Shown piece by piece: positions 58,010 through 64,000 of a DNA stretch of 64,000 nucleotides (its first letter is position 1; each line of letters starts with the position of its first letter). The notes under the pieces are model-generated. The model saw nothing but the letters and a program-made list of their open reading frames with translations, was not told the DNA's origin and made no database searches. Source of the stretch: Cristatella mucedo (Eukaryota; Bryozoa; Phylactolaemata; Cristatellidae); assembly GCA_009760855.2 (NCBI GenBank), contig WPIO01000007.1, forward strand, positions 7,630,001-7,694,000, given 5' to 3'. The translations under genes and the position numbers were made by a program.

Positions 58010-59505
58010 GTGAACTCATATATCGAAACCTCAACCTTGCTAGTAAGTTCCAGTCTGGCTTTAGAGCTAATCACTCCAAAGAGTCAGCATTGCTTCGGGT
58101 ATACAACGACCTACTTAGGAATGCAGACATGGGTAGAGTGTCTCTGCTTTTTTTGCTTGATCTTTCGGCGGCTTTTGACACCATCGATCACAAAGTCCTT
58201 CTAGAGCGCCTCACATCTCGCCTGGGCATCACTGGCACTGCTCTGCAGTGGTTCAGGTCCTATCTCAGTGGGAGACTCCAGAGTATTGACGTGAATGGAC
58301 AAAGATCATCTGAAGTACCTCTGAAATATGGAGTACCTCAGGGCTCCGTGCTAGGTCCGGTTCTTTTCATGGTTTATACTATCCCTCTTGCTGATGTGAT
58401 TGCCAAGCACAATCTAGGCTTTCACTTCTATGCGGATGACACTCATTTGTACCTTTGCTTTGATCCGTCCCAGCCTTCGAGCACCTCAAATTCTCTAAAC
58501 TCACTTGCTGCATGCATTGATGACATCCGCACATGGATGGCAGCAAATTTCCTAAAACTAAACGATGACAAAACTAACCTACTAGTTATGGGCAAACCCA
58601 GTGTGATTCAGAGATTGGATAGGCCGTCTCTCAAAATTGGCTCTGCCAGCATATCTCCTGTCGAATCAGCTCGAAATCTATGTGTCATATTACAAAGCGA
58701 TCTCTCCTATGACGACCATATCAGCTCCACAATCAAATCTGCCTATTTTCAGCTTCATAACATTGCTAAAATTCGGGATTGTTTAGATAAGGATACCACG
58801 TCTAAGTTGGTCCGTGCATTCGTGACATCTCGTCTCGACTTCTGCAACTCACTGCTTATTGGCCTACCAGCATGTGCGATCAGGCGATTGCAGCTGGTGC
58901 AAAACTCTGCAGCTAGGCTTGTCTGTCGTGAGCGTCGCAGTTGCCACATTACTCCACTCCTCGCCGACCTGCACTGGCTACCTTCAAGCAACGGATTGAC
59001 TTCAAGGTTTTGTCGCTCACTTTTAGGTCCCTTCATTCTATGGCTCCAGCTTATCTCTCCGACATACTCCCCCATCAGGCCAAGCATCGTACCACCCGCT
59101 TTTCGGAATCCAACAGTCAAGAAATACCTCGTACAAACCTTAAATCCTTTGGAGACCGTGCATTTAGTTCGTATGCTCCCAAAGCATGGAACTCTCTCCC
59201 GACCTGAGTCAGAACTTCCCTTGACCTGACCACATTTAAAAGGAACTTAAAAACACACCTATTTAGGACAGCATTTAGTGGGTCCCTGTGATTCGTCCTT
59301 CACGTGCTTATGCATGCTGACACTGTGCATGCTGCCACTAACCACATTTGCATGCTGACCCTGTGCATGTCACCCCTAACCATGTTATTCATTTTGTTTG
59401 TTTTTCAAGCACGGTTTAACTTACCATTCAATTGCATTTCCCTTTGCAGCAAATGTAAAGCGCCTAGAAAGAGATTAAGTTTTCTGAGGGCACTTTATTA
59501 AGTGA

Positions 59506-59543
<38 letters not shown>
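58010..59543 (+). mobile_element. Best-preserved LINE-A copy: RT domain to (TTA)n tail
   Basis: The RT frame is open from before 58040 ('FQSGFRANHSKESALL') and unbroken through '[12 protein letters not shown]', 'GVPQGSVLGP' and the catalytic YADD at 58429-58440, then 'FLKLNDDKTNLLV', 'VESARNL' and 'DTTSKLVRAFVTSRLDFCNSLL'. About 58981-58984 one base is missing relative to sister copies. The true C-terminal frame continues at 58941-59207 ('RIDFKVLSLTFRSLHSMAPA'), while the track frame runs out of phase to 59229. The 3' UTR follows, then terminal motif 'AAAGCGCCTAGAAAGAGATT' and a (TTA)n tail at 59503-59543. No ORF1 or endonuclease is seen, so it is 5'-truncated. It belongs to the CR1/L2 group by RT resemblance. 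Long intact frame and long clean tail suggest it is the youngest copy here. Confidence 0.92.
59503..59543. repeat. (TTA)n tail of LINE-A
   Basis: About 13 TTA units directly after the element's terminal motif. Confidence 0.95.
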
Positions 59544-59544
<1 letters not shown>

Positions 59545-59944
59545 AAATGGAAAAGGTTCCACATTCAAGTCTTTGCGGATTTTATAAGAGCAAAGTACTA
59601 TTTATATAGTACGACTATTTAAAATCCAAAATGTGTAACATTGTAGATGGCATTTACCGACTCTCTGACAAAGCCGATTCCCTCACGAGCGAACAATAAT
59701 GTGCAGCGTAGACTCCTCTGGTTCTACCTATTAGCAACATTGCTCCATGGGTACCATCTTAAGTGTTGGTACTTTACAAATGGCATCACAAGTCTGCTGC
59801 TCTTGTATCTAACAAAAAAGTACGAACTATTAACCGTATTTGCAAATGATGAAACGCTTCCATAGCTATAGCAGAGGTAGAAAAAAAGATGCATATATTA
59901 ATTTTGCCGTCGCAAGTTGATCAAACTAATATAAATAGGTCGTT

Positions 59945-60035
59945 CGATTCCAGCAAATGTAAAGCGCCTAGAAAGAGATTGAGTTCTCTGAGGTCGCTTT
60001 ATCAAGTACGTTATTATTATTTTTCTTATTATCAT
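59945..60035 (+). mobile_element. LINE-A 3' terminus only
   Basis: 'CAGCAAATGTAAAGCGCCTA', 'GAAAGAGATTGAGTTCTCTG' and 'AGGTCGCTTTATCAAGTACG' followed by an ATT-rich tail. About 90 bp, close to the family consensus, so probably a recent, strongly truncated insertion. Confidence 0.8.
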
Positions 60036-60175
60036 CTAAAGAGAGCTCGTTCTCCTTTCGGTTGATTTGAAAGTGCATGTAAGAGAATAAAAAGCCAGGG
60101 GTTGATGTTATCATTGTATTATATTTGCTCCAGGCTGTAAAAGCACACAAGAAGACACTCAAGGACAGCGAGTAC

Positions 60176-60255
60176 CGTAGGTACCCTAGTTAGACAGTAG
60201 ACAGTAGATAGTAGAGTAGAGTATGCTAGTAGACAGTAGGTACCCTAGTTAACAG
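60176..60255. repeat. Short tandem ACAGTAG repeats inside a direct repeat
   Basis: AGACAGTAGACAGTAG units flanked on both sides by the direct repeat GTAGGTACCCTAGTTA (about 60177 and 60237). Confidence 0.8.
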
Positions 60256-60404
60256 CAAGCAGTGAATTGGGAATATGCTAGCATGCAAAGTACGCAGAAA
60301 CAATAAGAAAAGTTCACTGGAGTAGTGAAAGCTGAACGAAGCTGCCTTGTCGTTAGCTGAGACTTCAAGCTGCAAAATAATTGTTTTAGGTAGTGGCTGG
60401 GGGG

Positions 60405-60912
60405 TACGAAAATTTTCCCGCCCCCTGGACGTTCCCCCCCCCCCCGGACATTTTCTCTCCTGGGGTAGGACATTTCCTCCCTCCCGGGTATATGGTTTAG
60501 GGTTTAGGTTTTTAGAGTTTAGTTTTAGGGTTTTAGGGTTTAGGGTTTTGTGTTTGGGGTTAAGGGTTTAGTGTTTAGAGTTTTAGGGTTTAGGGCGGGC
60601 TGTGCCTCCGCCGTATAAATCCACCCGTGGTCGTATTCCGTGCTTTGATCAGTGCATTTTATGGCGAAACAATATCTCTTGCGATCGAGTTATACTCGGA
60701 GGCTTCTCGCTAATTTGCAGGAACGCGCGGCACGCCGCAGCGCGCGCCCGCTTTGACGGGTACGAACACGTGCCTGGCGGCGTCGAGAGGAACCAAACTC
60801 TCGCGGTACGGAACTGTATAGCTCGCCCACGCCTCTACGCCACCGCAGCCGCCGCAACCGCCGCAGCCGCTGCGACGGCCGCTGCCGCTCGCTCCATTAG
60901 AAATCATCCTTC
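60405..60912 (+). repeat. Dispersed element T, copy 2
   Basis: Same three-part structure and order as 42862-43345: C-rich blocks with GGACGTTCCCCC and GGACATTTTCTC (60415-60480); degenerate TTTAGGG/TTTTAGGG tract (60491-60596); GC-rich core (60597-60912) with 'CGCTTTGACGGGTACGAACA' and 'CTGTATAGCTCGCC'. The core similarity to copy 1 is high by eye, with small indels. Both cores end near 'GGAGCGAGCGG'/'GGAGCGATCGG' and 'AATTTCTAA' (read on the minus strand). Confidence 0.8.
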
Positions 60913-60978
60913 CAATCCATTCATCTTTCTACTTATACTGAGCTGATTTGATTTTAATAGAGCGTGAACTTCATTTGA

Positions 60979-61012
60979 TCAGTATATATATATATATATA
61001 TATATATATACT
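60979..61012. repeat. (AT)n microsatellite
   Basis: Pure TA run of about 30 bp. Confidence 0.95.
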
Positions 61013-61139
61013 GCTAATGTATACATACCTGTTAAAAGAAATTTCTCGATAATATATGTATATGTATATCTGTATTCTTAGGTATACATTCATCAACATA
61101 GGGGGAACTATCTTACCCCGGGAGAGGGGGAAATAAATA

Positions 61140-61275
61140 AAAATAAAATAAATATAATTCATTTGTATAGCGCTCCAAGAGAACTTAATCTCTATTCAGG
61201 CGCTTCACATATGCCTCGTGCCTCGAGCCCACAACCTCAGCCAGACCTTGGTCGGGGCGAGCACCTTAACCGCTG
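61140..61275 (-). mobile_element. SINE-1 copy
   Basis: Plus-strand reading 'TTCATTTGTATAGCGCTCCA', 'AGAGAACTTAATCTCTATTC', 'AGGCGCTTCACATATGCC', 'TCGAGCCCACAACCTCAGCC', 'GAGCACCTTAACCGC' is a reversed SINE-1 with tail, B box and A box. It is one of the clearest copies. Confidence 0.85.
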
Positions 61276-61370
61276 TAATGCCGGGGGGGAATTTCCTAGG
61301 GTCCATCAGGGGGTGGGAATGTCGGGGGGGGGAGGGAAACGTACAGGGTGAGAAATGTCCTGCAACCGTG
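61276..61370 (-). repeat. Partial element T (C-rich block only)
   Basis: The reverse complement contains GGACATTTCTCACCC, TACGTTTCCC and CCGACATTCCC, like the C-rich blocks of element T. The TTTAGGG tract and core are absent. It abuts a SINE-1. Confidence 0.5.
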
Positions 61371-62079
61371 GCTGTAGCAAGATGCAAGCTCCAGAATTTC
61401 GGTGCGGGCGAGCTGATGGCCCAACAGCCTTAGCATTTCAATTTAGCGCAAGGAGCGGTACCCGGGGCTAGCGACGAACCCAAGGAGCTGTTGGTGCGAG
61501 AGAATTCGAATGGGTACACTAGATGCAAGCGAGAGAAGCGACCTGCAAGCCAGAACGGGAAATTGTGAAATCGATTCAAAGTTTGACAGAAAGTCAGCGA
61601 AGCTGAGAGAGAAGCCGTGGCGAAGCCGCGGGGGACATTTGCTCTTGCCTACATATAGCGGGACAGTGACTTGCCCTCCTCCCCCCCCCCCCCCCGCCGC
61701 CCCGCCCCACCCCGCCACCCCAATAGGGGGCAAGTGTTGAGGCTCTTGCCCATCCTACGTAGCACTTCTGCAGGTCTCCCCTCCAGATAGGAATCCTTGT
61801 ACCAATACCACGATAGAGAATTGGTATAATGTTTCACATACGCCATTAGTGATAGACCAATGGAGCGGATGAGTTTTGTCCCATTTGCAGGCGACCAAGA
61901 GCACATTTCAGGAGACCTGAATATATGGATCGTAGGAATCTATAAGCGATGTCGCCAATGCTTGAAATAGCTTTTTTTTATATACTCTTGCCTTATCATG
62001 CCCTAATTGTTGGCAATGTTTCGTTGCTGAAAGCAGACCGCTTTGGCAGTTGAAGCAATGTGCTAATCAAACATTAATA
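61371..62079. other. Anonymous sequence with a C-rich run
   Basis: A poly-C/CCGCCCC stretch at 61678-61725; no gene supported. Confidence 0.35.
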
Positions 62080-62940
62080 ATAATACCAATATAAAAATAC
62101 ATTTATATAGCGCCCTCAGATGACTTAATCTCACTCTCTCTCTCTCTCTCTCTCTCTAGGCACTTTACAGATTCTGTATATCAAACGATTATCAAACGAT
62201 TGGCTGTAACATCTACAAGCACTAGGCCCAGTGTAAGCAGGCAAATGCACATGTAGGACTAATCACAAATGTCCACTTAATGCTGCCATAAACAGGTGCG
62301 TTTTAAGGGGGCTGTAGTGGCCCGTGCACTCAGTTATTTAGGCTTCAAGCACAGCGCTCGTAATGGTGATATTCCTTATCGACACGTAACGAGTAGCAGT
62401 GAACCGCTTAGCCCTGGGGAACGGATAGTTACTTGCAGCTGCAGCACCAATACAAGTAGGTATGCTGATAGCCGCTGGCCATGGCAGTAACGAGCAGGGC
62501 TCTTACCATAGTAAAACAAGCCCGTATCCTTAGCATACTCCCGCCTGGGTCAAACCTTGGGACCCAACGCGTAAGACTAGTCGTTTTGAAATGGCACGCT
62601 CAGATTGTGGACGGACAGACGTCAATGTTGAGCGATATTAAATGAAGCAATCTTGAGATTTAGGTCTTAACTTGACTGCGACACCATTCTTGCCCATACT
62701 TTCAGGTTTTCAATGCATGATCCGAGGAAATTGAGTCGGATGTTGATCGAAGCTGAATTGGTCACGTGATGGGTACAGTTGTGTGTCAGCGACGTAGAAA
62801 TTAGAGCAAAGGTTATGCTTAGAACTGACATGGACCAGAGGAAGATTATAAATATGAATGGCCCCTACGATAAAACCCTGAGGTAACCCATACTAAAGGG
62901 CCTCCAGGATGACCGACAGCTATTTGCAGCTACACATCTA
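62080..62940 (-). mobile_element. Decayed LINE copy, 3' tail through RT remnant
   Basis: Left end has AATAATACCAATAT, 'TTATATAGCGCCCTCAGATG' and 'ACTTAATCTCAC' with a (CT)n insertion at 62131-62158. Further right, 62780-62930 corresponds to the RT palm in reverse ('TGTGTCAGCGACGTAGAAAT' at the YADD-equivalent position; 'CCTGAGGTAACCCATA' at the GVPQG-equivalent position). Heavily mutated. Confidence 0.6.
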
Positions 62941-63164
62941 GAGTCATTATCTGGCCGGCCGGTCCCAAAGCTCTGACGACGACAGCACTCTGTTCGACTT
63001 GTCTCCCCTCAACCTCCCCTCTCCACCAAGCTCATCAGCCTGCTCCTTGTGTACTTAGTATCGTCGTGCTTGCCGCCTTGGACAGCCCTCTTAGTCGGGT
63101 AGAAAGTATCTCAGCTGCTGAAAAAGCAGTACATTCTCAAATAAGAATGGCTGGTACAAGCAGC

Positions 63165-64000
63165 ACTTTTCAAGTGGATCAAAAACTACAGTTGTTTTTT
63201 CCTAATGTGAAAATGGCAGCTGTATTGCAGTTCAAAGATTTAGAAAGGCTGGCTGGCCCGGGCCATCGGAGGCCATAGCACGAGAACGAGCATGCCCTCT
63301 GCTATGAAATGTGGTTGGTAAACCCGGAACAGGTTTTTATATTATTTGGAATTAAAACCAGTTGCACAAAGCTTTCGTTGAAATGGCAGCTGTTTTGCAG
63401 TTTGACTATTTAGGGCTGCCATTTGAGCCGGGCCGTCGGAGGCGGCCTATTCTGAGAGCGTGCAAGCGGAAAAGGCTGCAATTTAGTGGGTAACCCTGGC
63501 ATGTTTTTATCTATAATTTGAAATCAAAACTGCAGTTTTGCAAGGCGCTATGTGGAAATGGCAGCTTTATTGCATTTTGAATGTTTTGGCGTGCCATTTA
63601 GGCCGGGCCGACGGAATCCATAGCATGAGAGCCCGTAAACGCAATCGGATGACATTTGGTGGGTAAACATGGAAAACAACTTTCATAATGCAGAATAAAA
63701 AGACCCAGTGGTGCAGCACTAATAGTCAAAATGGCAGTTGTATCGCAAGTCGATTATTTAGAGCTGCCATCTGGGCCTGGCCACGGGAGATCATAGCAAG
63801 AAAATGTGCTTGTGAAAACGTATGAAATATGATGGGCAAACATGAAATACTGTTGTCAATAATTTGGAATCAAACCCGCAGCTGCACGATGCTTCTTTTA
63901 AATGCAGCTTTAGTTCAGTTCCAATGCTTTGGGCTGCCATTTAGGCTGGGCCACGGGGGGGGGGGCCTTTGCATAAGAAAGTGCAAGCGTAATCGCATCA
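63165..64000. repeat. Diverged tandem satellite, monomer about 170-175 bp, runs off the window
   Basis: The anchor phrase AAATGGCAGCTGT (with variants) recurs at 63211, 63381, 63556, 63729 and 63900, giving spacings of 170, 175, 173 and 171 bp. A second phrase, TGCCATTTRRGCCGGGCC-like, follows each anchor by about 35-40 bp. The segment before the first anchor (about 63165-63210) matches the end of a monomer, so the array edge is near 63165. Monomers are clearly diverged from one another. Confidence 0.9.

Noticed and set aside
60710-60907. Protein-coding gene in the element T core
   Set aside because: The homologous copy at 43.1-43.3 kb keeps a different frame open, so indels have not been constrained to multiples of three.

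Overview
This window is nuclear DNA from a multicellular eukaryote, almost certainly an invertebrate animal. It has truncated CR1/L2-like LINE retrotransposons, tRNA-derived SINEs, long microsatellites, CpG-rich islands and intron-type splice signals. There are no operons, no bacterial-style gene packing and no rRNA or functional tRNA genes. The sequence alone does not fix the phylum. It does not look like a prokaryotic accessory region, and I found no defence system, CRISPR array or gene cluster.

Layout. Positions 1-18,400 are moderately AT-rich and are largely a graveyard of retrotransposon fragments separated by anonymous sequence. Two LINE families dominate. Family A ends in (TTA)n after a conserved motif of the type AAAGCGCCTAGAAAGAGATT. 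Family B ends in a TTACA-type pentamer tail. From 18,400 to about 36,700 the base composition is GC- and CpG-rich in islands (20.44-20.90, 22.35-22.66, 23.4-24.1, 30.1-31.4 and 33.65-36.65 kb), with LINE and SINE copies and a 416-bp (CT)n tract between them. The last island holds the one protein-coding gene I can support well: a 370-codon intronless ORF (35157-36269) with an N-terminal SH3-like domain, a TATA box about 490 bp upstream and a poly(A) signal about 110 bp downstream.

Positions 36.7-48.4 kb are rich in microsatellites: two (GTGTGTGC)n octamer arrays, a 130-bp (AT)n tract and octamer arrays of the CTCTCTGT type. They also hold SINEs and a dispersed element with degenerate TTTAGGG telomere-like tracts, which recurs at 60.4 kb. 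Weak exon candidates with good splice sites lie at 33.9, 44.0, 46.7-47.7 and 50.9-51.05 kb. Positions 51.5-63.1 kb return to repeat-rich, gene-poor DNA, including the best-preserved LINE-A reverse transcriptase (58.0-59.5 kb). The right end (from about 63,165) enters a diverged tandem satellite with a monomer of 170-175 bp that runs off the window.

The genes do not form a pathway. The window is best read as one small adaptor-type gene and a few possible exons in a repeat-dense landscape. The clearest leads for follow-up are the SH3 gene, the TTTAGGG-bearing dispersed element, the edge-of-window satellite, the SINE heads with expanded palindromic arms, and two long near-perfect foldbacks.
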